64,000 bases of DNA, taken from contig NZ_JALLIY010000010.1 of the NCBI RefSeq assembly GCF_023242315.1, forward strand, positions 217,725 through 281,724, read 5' to 3'. Source of the DNA: Pseudomonas sp. MWU13-2105. GTDB lineage: Bacteria; Pseudomonadota; Gammaproteobacteria; Pseudomonadales; Pseudomonadaceae. The notes beneath the pieces were generated by a model. That model saw only the letters and a program-made list of their open reading frames with translations, had not been told where the DNA came from and did no database searches. The position numbers were made by a program, and so were the translations under genes. Numbering within the stretch: the stretch's first letter is position 1; every line of letters begins with the position of its first letter. Below, one piece after another: positions 53,191-60,627 of the stretch.

Positions 53191-54282
53191 TCAGGCGCCG
53201 ACCATTTCCGCCACCGGCTGCTTACGCAGTTGCCTAGCCGCCTCGCGCAGCAATTCTTCGGTCGCCTCCCAGCCGAGGCAGCCATCGGTGATCGAAACGC
53301 CATAGCGCAAGTTCGCGCCCAGCGCCTGGCAACCTTCGAACAGATGACTCTCCAGCATCATCCCGACCAACGAACGATCACCCCGCAGGCGCTGCTCCAG
53401 CACATCGGCGAACACCGCCGGCTGGCGCAACGGGTCCTTGCCGCTGTTGGCGTGGCTGCAATCGACCATGATCCGCGCTGCAATCGACTGTTTGGCCAGG
53501 CCGGCGCGCACCTGGGCCACGCTGTGCGCATCGTAGTTCGGCCCGCGATGGCCGCCGCGCAGCACCAGATGGGTGTCCGGGTTGCCCGGGGTCTGGATGA
53601 TCGCCGGGTGGCCCTGGCTGTCGACGCCGAAATGCCGATGGGCGTGGGCTGCCGAACGCATGGCATCCGCGGCGATGCCGACACTGCCGTCGGTGCCGTT
53701 CTTGAACCCCACCGGCATCGGCAGGCCGCTGGCCATTTCCCGGTGGATCTGCGATTCCGTGGTCCGCGCGCCAATCGCGCCCCAGCTCAGCAGGTCATCG
53801 ATATAACCGGCCGCCATGGGTTGCAGCAGTTCGCTGGCAATCGGCAGGCCCAGGCGCAGCATCTCGCGCATCAGTTCGCGGGACAGGGCCAGGCCGCCGG
53901 CCATGTCGTCGCTGCCATCCAGGTGCGGGTCGTAGGCCAGGCCTTTCCAGCCCACCGTGGTCCGCGGTTTCTCGATGTAGGCGCGCATCACCAGGAGCAT
54001 CTGGTCGCTGACCTCGGCCGCCAGTTCGGCCAGGCGGCCGGCGTATTCCAGGGCCGATTGCGGATCATGGATCGAGCAAGGGCCGACAATCACCAGCAGG
54101 CGCGGGTCTTCACCGTTGAGGATGGCGCGCACGGCACGGCGGTGGCGCTCGACCTGTTCGCCGAGGCTGGCATTGAGGGGCAGGTGCTGCTTGAGTTGCA
54201 AGGTGCTGGGCAGGCGCTGGGTCAATGGCTCGTTGGCCGAGGACAGGGCGGAGGACGGCAGGGCGGAGAGAGAAGAATTCAT
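53191..54282 (-). CDS. 3-deoxy-7-phosphoheptulonate (DAHP) synthase, class I
   Basis: 363 residues. AroF/G/H-type motifs: LLVIVGPCSIHDPQSALEYA, RAYIEKPRTTVGWKGLAYDP, IGARTTESQIHREMASGL, GFKNGTDGSVGIAADAM, DCSHANSGKDP and ESHLFEGCQ. It condenses PEP and erythrose-4-phosphate in the first step of aromatic amino-acid synthesis. AGGAAG precedes the ATG at 54282. Which amino acid feeds back on the enzyme cannot be told from sequence. The upstream leader peptide with Phe, Tyr and Trp codons plus terminator indicates attenuation control. Confidence 0.93.
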   Translation of the reverse strand: MNSSLSALPSSALSSANEPLTQRLPSTLQLKQHLPLNASLGEQVERHRRAVRAILNGEDPRLLVIVGPCSIHDPQSALEYAGRLAELAAEVSDQMLLVMRAYIEKPRTTVGWKGLAYDPHLDGSDDMAGGLALSRELMREMLRLGLPIASELLQPMAAGYIDDLLSWGAIGARTTESQIHREMASGLPMPVGFKNGTDGSVGIAADAMRSAAHAHRHFGVDSQGHPAIIQTPGNPDTHLVLRGGHRGPNYDAHSVAQVRAGLAKQSIAARIMVDCSHANSGKDPLRQPAVFADVLEQRLRGDRSLVGMMLESHLFEGCQALGANLRYGVSITDGCLGWEATEELLREAARQLRKQPVAEMVGA

Positions 54283-54327
54283 GTTCGGGCTTCCTGGGCT
54301 GGCGGCGGGTGCTTCCCGCGCGCGGCC

Positions 54328-54480
54328 CTACTGGGGTGTTCGACAATCAGCCGGACTGGCTGTGAGCATGTGCGTGCCACCTGTGCGTGACCGTTCGGAG
54401 GCGGCGTGCTGTCCCGAGCGGAGCTTGCTAAATCGCCAGGCGCCGGTGATGTCGTTGCGGTAATAGAGGCTGTGGTTCAT
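54328..54480 (-). CDS. possible 50-residue small ORF between attenuator and DAHP synthase gene
   Basis: ATG at 54480 with AAGGAA at good spacing; 50 codons starting MNHSLYYRNDITGAWRF and ending 45 bp before the DAHP synthase start. It has its own ribosome-binding site and lies after the terminator, so it would be translated only on read-through mRNA. The start is again aromatic (YY, W, F). It may be a second leader, a small protein or chance. Confidence 0.38.
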   Translation of the reverse strand: MNHSLYYRNDITGAWRFSKLRSGQHAASERSRTGGTHMLTASPADCRTPQ

Positions 54481-54525
54481 GTCGGTATTCCTTGATTTAA
54501 AAAGTCGGTTGCAAAATGTTGGGGC

Positions 54526-54567
54526 CTGAAAAAACAAAACCCCCGGTCGGGAGGCCGACCGGGGGTT
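54526..54567 (-). terminator. attenuator terminator before the DAHP synthase gene
   Basis: A perfect 13-bp stem (AACCCCCGGTCGG with CCGACCGGGGGTT, loop CCTC on the mRNA strand) is followed by TTTGTTTTTTC. It lies between the aromatic-rich leader ORF and the structural gene. The leader segment AGGGGU (plus-strand ACCCCT near 54587) could pair with the 5' arm (ACCCC) as an antiterminator. Confidence 0.85.
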
Positions 54568-54617
54568 GAGAATTCTCTGGTAGGCGACCCCTGTATTCAG
54601 TGGGCGCCGGTTGGGTA

Positions 54618-54749
54618 TCAGGCGCGCCAGTGGCTAAACCAATACCCAAAATAAAAGCTCGCGCGGGCGCCGACCGTCTTCATCCGGGCAGCCGCGACCG
54701 AGCGCGAAGCGCTGGCGGTGTGGCAAAGCGGGGATTGAGTCAGGTGCAT
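54618..54749 (-). CDS. aromatic-rich leader peptide of the DAHP synthase attenuator
   Basis: 43 codons, ATG at 54749 preceded by CGGAG. Near its end it reads ASFYFGYWFSHWRA: three Phe, two Tyr and two Trp within ten codons, so ribosome stalling would report shortage of any of the three aromatic amino acids. About 50 nt downstream lies a strong intrinsic terminator, then the DAHP synthase gene. This is the classic layout of translation-coupled attenuation, as for pheL and trpL. Confidence 0.85.
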   Translation of the reverse strand: MHLTQSPLCHTASASRSVAAARMKTVGARASFYFGYWFSHWRA

Positions 54750-54778
54750 GGTGCAACTCCGTGTGAATGTCGCCGAGC

Positions 54779-54805
54779 TTACTAGAGCGCGATCGCCCTG
54801 TTCAA
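54779..54805 (-). promoter_or_regulatory. possible promoter of the leader-DAHP synthase operon
   Basis: On the minus strand TTGAAC (54805-54800) and TAGTAA (54784-54779) with 15-bp spacing, about 30 bp before the leader ATG. The position is right, the spacing is short. Confidence 0.35.
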
Positions 54806-54911
54806 TCAGAAAATTCTATGAGGGCTGGTGAGTAGGTTCTATCGCTTAAATGCGTTAGGGGTTTATGACACACTCGACAGATATTTCCGAACGAATTCTT
54901 AGGACTGAATC

Positions 54912-55670
54912 ATGAGCGTGTTTAGCCTTGCCGCTGCCCAAGCCGTCTCGATTGCCGGAGACCTGCAGGCCAATATCGGCCGACACGTGGCGTTCATGCA
55001 GCAGGCCGCGGAGCAGGGCGTGGAGTTCCTGCTGTTCCCCGAGTTGTCATTGACTGGCTATGAACGCGGCCTCGCGGCCGGCTTGGCGATTACTCCGGAC
55101 GACCCGGTACTGGCGCCGCTGCGCGAGCTGGCCCGGGAATTGAAGCAGGTGACCGTGGTGGGCATGCCGATACATCTGTCCGCCAACGGTCCGGTGCTGA
55201 TCGGAGCGCTGACATTCGGCGCCGACGGTTCCTTGCAGGTGTACAGCAAGCAGCATCTGCACGACGGTGAAGAAGTCGCGTTTAGCCCCGGAAACGGCGG
55301 CGAGCCATTGACAATCGCCGATGAGCGTATTGCTCTGGCGGTTTGCGCTGACTTTTCCCACGCCAGTCATCCGCTACGGGCAGCGCAATCTGAGGCTAAC
55401 CTTTATGCCTCCAGTGTGTTGATTACTGAAAACGGTTATGGACCCGATACGGCCTTGTTGCAGGGCTATGCTCGGGATCACGGCATGGCGGTGCTGATGG
55501 CCAACCATGGCGGTATGACAGGAGGCTGGCAGTCGGCGGGGCGCAGTGCGCTGTGGGCGGCCGGCGGGCAACGGGTGGTGGTGGCTGAAGGTGCGGGCGA
55601 TGTGTTGGTGATCGGGCGTCGCGTCGCCGGTCAATGGTCTGGGGAGGTGATGTCGGTGACGGGCTTGTGA
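54912..55670 (+). CDS. nitrilase-superfamily carbon-nitrogen hydrolase
   Basis: 252 residues, ATG at 54912 after TTAGGA. The catalytic triad is Glu44 (LLFPELSLTGYE), Lys113 (VYSKQHLHDGEE) and Cys145 (LAVCADFSH). Hydrolyses an amide or carbamoyl compound; omega-amidase or N-carbamoyl-polyamine-type activity cannot be distinguished. The stop overlaps a GTG start of the GNAT gene. Confidence 0.86.
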   Translation: MSVFSLAAAQAVSIAGDLQANIGRHVAFMQQAAEQGVEFLLFPELSLTGYERGLAAGLAITPDDPVLAPLRELARELKQVTVVGMPIHLSANGPVLIGALTFGADGSLQVYSKQHLHDGEEVAFSPGNGGEPLTIADERIALAVCADFSHASHPLRAAQSEANLYASSVLITENGYGPDTALLQGYARDHGMAVLMANHGGMTGGWQSAGRSALWAAGGQRVVVAEGAGDVLVIGRRVAGQWSGEVMSVTGL

Positions 55671-56125
55671 ACGGCTGCTGGCGTTTTCGCCCAGCGCTGA
55701 ACGCTGACTTGGCGTTCGCTCGGGAGCTCACCCGCCAGAATATGATGGCTTACTACTGTGAGTACGGCCTGCTCTGGCTGGATGAGGCTTTTGACCAGGC
55801 CTGGGCCGGGCGGCAGAACGAGCTGTTGTGTGATGGCGAACAGGTGCTGGGTTTTGTCAGTTTCAGTCGCGATGCCAGGGCGCTGTACATTCGCGAGTTG
55901 CAGTTGGTCGAGGCAGGTCGAGGCCAGGGGCTGGGCGGCTGGCTGATCGGACAGGCACGGGAAATCGCCTTCAGGGAGGGGCGCCAGGAGTTACGCCTGA
56001 CCGTGTTCAAGAGCAACCCCGCCCAGCGGCTGTATCTGCGTCAGGGCTTGGCCGTGGTCGGTGAGGACGAGTGCTTTTTGCGTATGAGTCTCGCTACTTT
56101 AAAAACGCTATCTGGCAATAACTGA
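55667..56125 (+). CDS. GNAT-family N-acetyltransferase
   Basis: 152 residues from a GTG at 55667, which overlaps the previous stop (GTGA); an ATG at 55634 is the alternative, and neither has a strong ribosome-binding site. Acetyl-CoA loop motif QLVEAGRGQGLGGWLIGQAR and C-terminal SNPAQRLYLRQGL are typical. Substrate unknown. Coupled to the nitrilase-family gene. Confidence 0.8.
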   Translation: MNGCWRFRPALNADLAFARELTRQNMMAYYCEYGLLWLDEAFDQAWAGRQNELLCDGEQVLGFVSFSRDARALYIRELQLVEAGRGQGLGGWLIGQAREIAFREGRQELRLTVFKSNPAQRLYLRQGLAVVGEDECFLRMSLATLKTLSGNN

Positions 56126-56193
56126 CAATACTTTGAGAATTGTCCTATAAATCGCTGCACGAAGTGCATACTTGGCCCTATTAACGCCGGGAA

Positions 56194-56415
56194 TTACTCA
56201 CTCGGCTTGTCGGTGCCGGATGGGATAATTCCATCCTTCATGCCCAGCAGGACCGCGACCTTATGGGCTTCGCCACGCCGTCCCTTTTTTCGCCCAGCGA
56301 GCACTTGATAGGTGGTTGCCGGGTCGACGCCATGTTCTCGCGCAAACTCCTGAACCGATTTTCCTTGGTGTTCCAGCCAAGCCTTGGCTTGTGCGGCGGT
56401 GCGAATACCGGGCAT
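56194..56415 (-). CDS. small HTH DNA-binding protein (Cro-like)
   Basis: 73 residues: RTAAQAKAWLEHQGKSVQEF, then AREHGVDPATTYQVLAGRKK forms a helix-turn-helix similar to phage Cro/antirepressor-type proteins, ending with a polar tail. It diverges from the XRE gene 63 bp away, as in a lysogeny control region. No other phage genes are adjacent. Confidence 0.7.
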   Translation of the reverse strand: MPGIRTAAQAKAWLEHQGKSVQEFAREHGVDPATTYQVLAGRKKGRRGEAHKVAVLLGMKDGIIPSGTDKPSE

Positions 56416-56458
56416 AGTTCAAAACCGTTCAAATGTGTTTAATGCTTGTCGAGTATAT

Positions 56459-56472
56459 CACCCTTAAGGGTG
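56459..56472. promoter_or_regulatory. 14-bp palindromic operator candidate between divergent regulators
   Basis: CACCCTTAAGGGTG is a perfect palindrome. Its right half (AAGGGTG) is also the best ribosome-binding site of the XRE gene, so a bound repressor would block its own expression. Confidence 0.5.
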
Positions 56473-56478
56473 TTTAAA

Positions 56479-56862
56479 ATGGGATCTTACATCCAAATGA
56501 GTGGAATTGGTTCGCGATTGCGGCAAGAGAGAGAGCGGCTGGGTTTGTCGCAGAAGGCTTTTGGTGAAATCGGAGGCGTTGAGGCCAACGCACAGGGCAA
56601 ATACGAAAGCGGTGATCGCGCACCGAAGGCCGACTATTTGTCCCGTGTGGCCGCACGGGGCGTCGATGTGCTTTACGTGCTGACCGGGCAAGCGACGCCG
56701 ATGCAACTGGATAATCTCAGCCAGGTGGAAGAGAAAGTGTTGGGTAACTATCGGGTGCTGCAAAAAGAAGATCAGGACGCGATCCATCGACTGACCACCA
56801 CCTTGGCTGAAACCGCCGGGCCCTATGGGCCAAACGGCCGGGCCGGCTCTAGTGACTCCTGA
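56479..56862 (+). CDS. XRE-family transcriptional regulator (phage repressor-like)
   Basis: 127 residues from the ATG at 56479, with AAGGGTG upstream. HTH_3 domain at residues about 10-65 (RLRQERERLGLSQKAFGEIG, YLSRVAARGVDVLYVLTG), then a helical tail. There is no peptidase S24 domain, so it is not a LexA-type cleavable repressor. It is divergent from the Cro-like gene. Confidence 0.8.
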   Translation: MGSYIQMSGIGSRLRQERERLGLSQKAFGEIGGVEANAQGKYESGDRAPKADYLSRVAARGVDVLYVLTGQATPMQLDNLSQVEEKVLGNYRVLQKEDQDAIHRLTTTLAETAGPYGPNGRAGSSDS

Positions 56863-57013
56863 GTCACGTCATTTCTGACGAAATGCGCTTGCCGTCCGGC
56901 AGGCGCTTATAGCGCATTGATACTCTTATGTGACGCTTGCAGCTAGGTCAGGCCCGCGGTTTTTTGCTAAGGTGGTGAATAACCTGATAAGACCAAATTC
57001 GTGAGGTGTCTGC

Positions 57014-57652
57014 TTGATTAGGGTGCTAGTAGTCGATGACCATGATCTTGTGCGTACAGGCATTACGCGGATGTTGGCGGATATCGACGGTCTGCAGGTC
57101 GTGGGACAGGCTGAGTCGGGAGAGGAAGCGTTGCTCAAGACGCGGGAGCTCAAACCCGATGTAGTGTTGATGGACGTCAAGATGCCCGGCATCGGTGGCC
57201 TGGAGGCCACGCGCAAATTGCTGCGCAGTCACCCGGACATCAAGGTGGTGGCGGTGACCGTCTGTGAAGAAGACCCATTCCCGACGCGCTTGTTGCAAGC
57301 CGGTGCGGCTGGCTACCTGACCAAGGGCGCGGGCTTGGCGGAAATGGTCCAGGCGATTCGCCTGGTATTTTCCGGGCAACGCTACATCAGTCCGCAGATT
57401 GCCCAGCAGTTGGCGCTCAAGTCCTTCCAACCGGCCAGTGACTCGCCGTTCGACGCCTTGTCCGAGCGCGAGATCCAGATTGCGCTAATGATCGTCGGCT
57501 GCCAGAAAGTCCAGATCATCTCCGACAAGCTGTGCCTGTCGCCGAAAACCGTGAACACCTACCGCTATCGGATTTTCGAGAAGCTTTCGGTCAGCAGCGA
57601 TGTCGAGTTGACGCTCCTGGCGGTTCGCCACGGCATGGTCGATGCCGGCTGA
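57014..57652 (+). CDS. gacA: response regulator GacA
   Basis: 212 residues. Receiver domain with Asp8, Asp9 and phospho-acceptor Asp54 (VLMDVKMPG), Lys near 104 (GYLTKGAG), then LuxR-type HTH (LSEREIQIALMIV, LSPKTVNTYRYRIFEKL). It is the partner of the sensor kinase GacS and activates the Rsm small RNAs that control secondary metabolism. The start codon is TTG at 57014, with GAGGTG upstream. uvrC follows after 2 bp, the conserved arrangement. Confidence 0.97.
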   Translation: MIRVLVVDDHDLVRTGITRMLADIDGLQVVGQAESGEEALLKTRELKPDVVLMDVKMPGIGGLEATRKLLRSHPDIKVVAVTVCEEDPFPTRLLQAGAAGYLTKGAGLAEMVQAIRLVFSGQRYISPQIAQQLALKSFQPASDSPFDALSEREIQIALMIVGCQKVQIISDKLCLSPKTVNTYRYRIFEKLSVSSDVELTLLAVRHGMVDAG

Positions 57653-57654
57653 CA

Positions 57655-59478
57655 ATGACTGACCTGTTCGATTCCAGTGCCTTCCTGTCGACCTGCAGTG
57701 GCCGCCCCGGCGTCTACCGCATGTTCGATGGCGACGCGCGCCTGCTCTACGTCGGCAAAGCCAAGAACCTGAAGAAACGCCTGGCCAGTTACTTCCGCAA
57801 GACCGGCCTGGCGCCGAAGACCGCGGCCCTGGTGGGGCGAATCGCCCAGGTGGAAACCACCATCACCGCCAATGAAACCGAGGCGCTGCTGCTGGAGCAG
57901 ACGCTGATCAAGGAATGGCGGCCGCCCTATAACATCCTGCTGCGCGACGATAAATCCTATCCCTACGTCTTTCTTTCGGACGGCGATTATCCGCGGCTGA
58001 GCATTCACCGCGGGGCGAAGAAAGCCAAGGGCAAGTACTTCGGGCCTTACCCGAGTGCCGGGGCGATACGTGAAAGCCTGAGTCTGCTGCAAAAGACCTT
58101 CCTGGTTCGCCAGTGCGAGGACAGCTACTACAAGAACCGCACCCGACCCTGCCTGCAATACCAGATCAAGCGCTGCAAGGCGCCTTGTGTCGGGCTGGTG
58201 GAGCCCCAGGTGTATGCCGAGGATGTGCGTCACTCGGTGATGTTCCTTGAGGGTCGTAGCAACGCCCTGACCGACGAGTTGAACGCCGGCATGGAGTTGG
58301 CGGCCAGTACCCTCGATTTCGAGCGGGCCGCTGAGTTGCGTGACCAGATCTCGCTGCTGCGCCGGGTCCAGGACCAGCAAAGCATGGAGGGCGGCACCGG
58401 CGATGTCGACGTGGTCGCGGCCTTCATCAACCCGGGCGGTGCCTGTGTGCACCTGATCAGCGTGCGCGGCGGCCGGGTGCTGGGCAGCAAGAATTTCTTC
58501 CCGCAGGTCGGTATCGAAGAGGATGTGTCCGAGGTGCTGATGGCCTTTCTCGGCCAGTACTTCATCGGCAGTCCTGAGCGCGACCTGCCGAGCGAACTGA
58601 TCGTCAACGTGGTCCACGAGGATTTTCCGACCCTGATCGCGGCCATCGATGGATTGCGCGGGCGCGAATTGGCCATCAGTCATCGGGTGCGTGGTACGCG
58701 GGCCCGCTGGCAACAGTTGGCGGTGACCAATGCCGAACAGGCCCTGGGCGCGCGCCTGGCCGATCGTCAGCATATGGCCGCGCGCTTCGAGGCCCTGGCC
58801 GAGGTGCTGAACCTGGAAGAGCCGCCGCAGCGCCTGGAGTGTTACGACATCAGTCATTCCAGTGGTGAAGCGACGGTCGCGTCTTGCGTGGTATTTGGCC
58901 CGGAAGGCCCGATCAAGTCCGACTATCGCCGTTACAATATCGAAGGCGTCACTGCCGGCGACGACTACGCGGCGATGCACCAGGCGCTGACCCGGCGTTT
59001 CAGCAAGCTCAAGGACGGTGAGGGCAAGCTGCCGGATATCCTGCTGGTGGACGGCGGCAAGGGCCAGTTGTCCATGGCTCGCGATGTGCTCGATGAGCTG
59101 GCGGTGCCGGACCTGATCCTGCTCGGCGTGGCCAAGGGGGCGACGCGCAAGGCCGGCTTCGAGACCTTGTACCTCAACGACGCGGCCCATGAGTTCACCT
59201 TGAAGGGCGATTCGCCGGCCCTGCATTTGATCCAGCAGATCCGCGATGAGGCCCACCGCTTTGCCATCACCGGACACCGTGCGCGGCGCGGCAAGACCCG
59301 GCGTACCTCGACCCTGGAAGGGGTGGCGGGGGTCGGGCCGAAGCGTCGTCGCGAACTATTGAAACATTTTGGTGGATTGCAGGAGCTGTCCCGTGCCAGC
59401 ATCGACGAGATCGCCAAAGCACCCGGGATCAGTAAAAAGCTCGCTGAGTCGATTTATGCAAGCCTGCACAGCGAGTAG
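57655..59478 (+). CDS. uvrC: excinuclease ABC subunit C
   Basis: 607 residues from the ATG at 57655, two bases after the gacA stop. N-terminal GIY-YIG nuclease (GRPGVYRMF, LLYVGKAKNLKKRL), UVR motif (ERAAELRDQISLLRRV), Cys region (CLQYQIKRCKAPC), the RNase H-like 5' incision domain (ECYDISHSSGEATVAS, LLVDGGKGQL) and C-terminal HhH pair (GVAGVGPKRRRELLKHFGG). Complete nucleotide-excision nuclease. Confidence 0.97.
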   Translation: MTDLFDSSAFLSTCSGRPGVYRMFDGDARLLYVGKAKNLKKRLASYFRKTGLAPKTAALVGRIAQVETTITANETEALLLEQTLIKEWRPPYNILLRDDKSYPYVFLSDGDYPRLSIHRGAKKAKGKYFGPYPSAGAIRESLSLLQKTFLVRQCEDSYYKNRTRPCLQYQIKRCKAPCVGLVEPQVYAEDVRHSVMFLEGRSNALTDELNAGMELAASTLDFERAAELRDQISLLRRVQDQQSMEGGTGDVDVVAAFINPGGACVHLISVRGGRVLGSKNFFPQVGIEEDVSEVLMAFLGQYFIGSPERDLPSELIVNVVHEDFPTLIAAIDGLRGRELAISHRVRGTRARWQQLAVTNAEQALGARLADRQHMAARFEALAEVLNLEEPPQRLECYDISHSSGEATVASCVVFGPEGPIKSDYRRYNIEGVTAGDDYAAMHQALTRRFSKLKDGEGKLPDILLVDGGKGQLSMARDVLDELAVPDLILLGVAKGATRKAGFETLYLNDAAHEFTLKGDSPALHLIQQIRDEAHRFAITGHRARRGKTRRTSTLEGVAGVGPKRRRELLKHFGGLQELSRASIDEIAKAPGISKKLAESIYASLHSE

Positions 59479-59510
59479 AATGCCTTTCAACCTCGTAGCC
59501 AGTTGTGCCG

Positions 59511-60080
59511 ATGAATATCCCTAATCTGATCACCGTTCTGCGCGTTGTACTCATTCCGATTTTCATTTTGCTGTTTTACCTGCCTTACCAGTGGAGTTAC
59601 ATGGCGGCCAGTTCGGTGTTTGCCTTTGCGGCGGCGACGGATTGGCTGGACGGCTACCTGGCCCGACGCCTGGAGCAGAGCACGCCGTTCGGCGCGTTCC
59701 TCGATCCGGTGGCGGACAAGCTGATGGTGGCCGTGGCGCTGGTCTTGCTGGTGCAGGAGCATGGCAACCTGTGGTTGACCTTGCCGGCGGCGGTGATCAT
59801 CGGTCGTGAGATCGTGGTCTCGGCCCTGCGCGAGTGGATGGCTGAAATCGGGGAGCGGGCGCAGGTCGCCGTTTCCAACATGGGCAAATGGAAAACCGCG
59901 GCACAGATGCTGGCGCTGGTGATCCTGCTGGCCAACCCCTCGGATTTCAGTTTCTGGGTGCTGGTGGGCTATACCTTGCTGATGGCGGCGGCGGTGCTGA
60001 CCCTGTGGTCGATGCTGCAGTATCTGCGGGCGGCGTGGCCGCATTTGAAGTTCAATACGGAAAATCCTGAAAAGAAATAA
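59511..60080 (+). CDS. pgsA: CDP-diacylglycerol-glycerol-3-phosphate 3-phosphatidyltransferase
   Basis: 189 residues from the ATG at 59511 (a GTG two codons earlier is less likely). The CDP-alcohol phosphotransferase motif DWLDGYLARRLEQSTPFG, continuing AFLDPVADK, is complete. About four to five membrane helices. Makes phosphatidylglycerophosphate. Third member of the gacA-uvrC-pgsA-tRNA block. Confidence 0.96.
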   Translation: MNIPNLITVLRVVLIPIFILLFYLPYQWSYMAASSVFAFAAATDWLDGYLARRLEQSTPFGAFLDPVADKLMVAVALVLLVQEHGNLWLTLPAAVIIGREIVVSALREWMAEIGERAQVAVSNMGKWKTAAQMLALVILLANPSDFSFWVLVGYTLLMAAAVLTLWSMLQYLRAAWPHLKFNTENPEKK

Positions 60081-60100
60081 AACTATTTTGAATCAAGGGG

Positions 60101-60128
60101 TTGACGGGGTGCGTAGATCCTATAGAAT
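60101..60128 (+). promoter_or_regulatory. sigma-70-type promoter of tRNA-Gly
   Basis: TTGACG at 60101 and TAGAAT at 60123 (16-bp spacing), followed by a GC-rich discriminator, as usual for stable RNA genes. Confidence 0.7.
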
Positions 60129-60143
60129 GCGCATCACCAAGAC

Positions 60144-60219
<76 letters not shown>

Positions 60220-60265
60220 ATTATTGTTCTGCAGGCTTCTATTGAAGTCTGCAGAAACTGAAAAT

Positions 60266-60286
60266 GAGGCTTCGGCCTCTTTTTTC
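60266..60286 (+). terminator. intrinsic terminator after tRNA-Gly
   Basis: GAGGC-TTCG-GCCTC hairpin, with the stable TTCG-type loop, followed by TTTTTTC. Confidence 0.82.
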
Positions 60287-60431
60287 GTTCCAGTAAGCCT
60301 CACTCGAAACTACTAGCAGCCACGATTTTTTAGTACATTAATCCGGCGCCTAGTGGGCCACTTTTTCGTGGTACTCACCTCTCTGTAAACCGTACAAATC
60401 TCCTCTATCCAAACGAGACGGAGATTGTCCG

Positions 60432-60612
60432 ATGGCTCTCACCGATACTGCAGTCCGGCACGCCAAGCTCTGTGCCAAGGACTACGCCCTCCCTGACTAC
60501 AACGGCCTCGCTCTTTTCGTGAATACGAAAGGTGCCAAGTGCTGGCGCTTCCGCTTTTCTTGGGCGGATAAGCAACCCCCGTATTTCTCTCGGAACCTAT
60601 CCTGAAATTGGT
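60432..60612 (+). pseudogene. P4-type integrase remnant, 5' part
   Basis: ATG at 60432; MALTDTAVRHAKLCAKDYAL and FVNTKGAKCWRFRFSWADKQ are the N-terminal Arm-DNA-binding (DUF4102) domain of tyrosine integrases that insert in tRNA genes. In a run of five C at about 60573-60577 one extra base shifts the frame and stops at 60605; with four C it would continue RISLGTYPEIG. The reading is then cut by the IS66-family element at 60613. Two independent lesions make it non-functional. Confidence 0.85.
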
Positions 60613-60627
60613 GTAAGCAGCCGGTGA

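Noticed and set aside
56880..56915. Possible terminator GCGCTTGCCG...GCAGGCGC before gacA
   Set aside because: Imperfect stem and no U-run; not strong enough to list.
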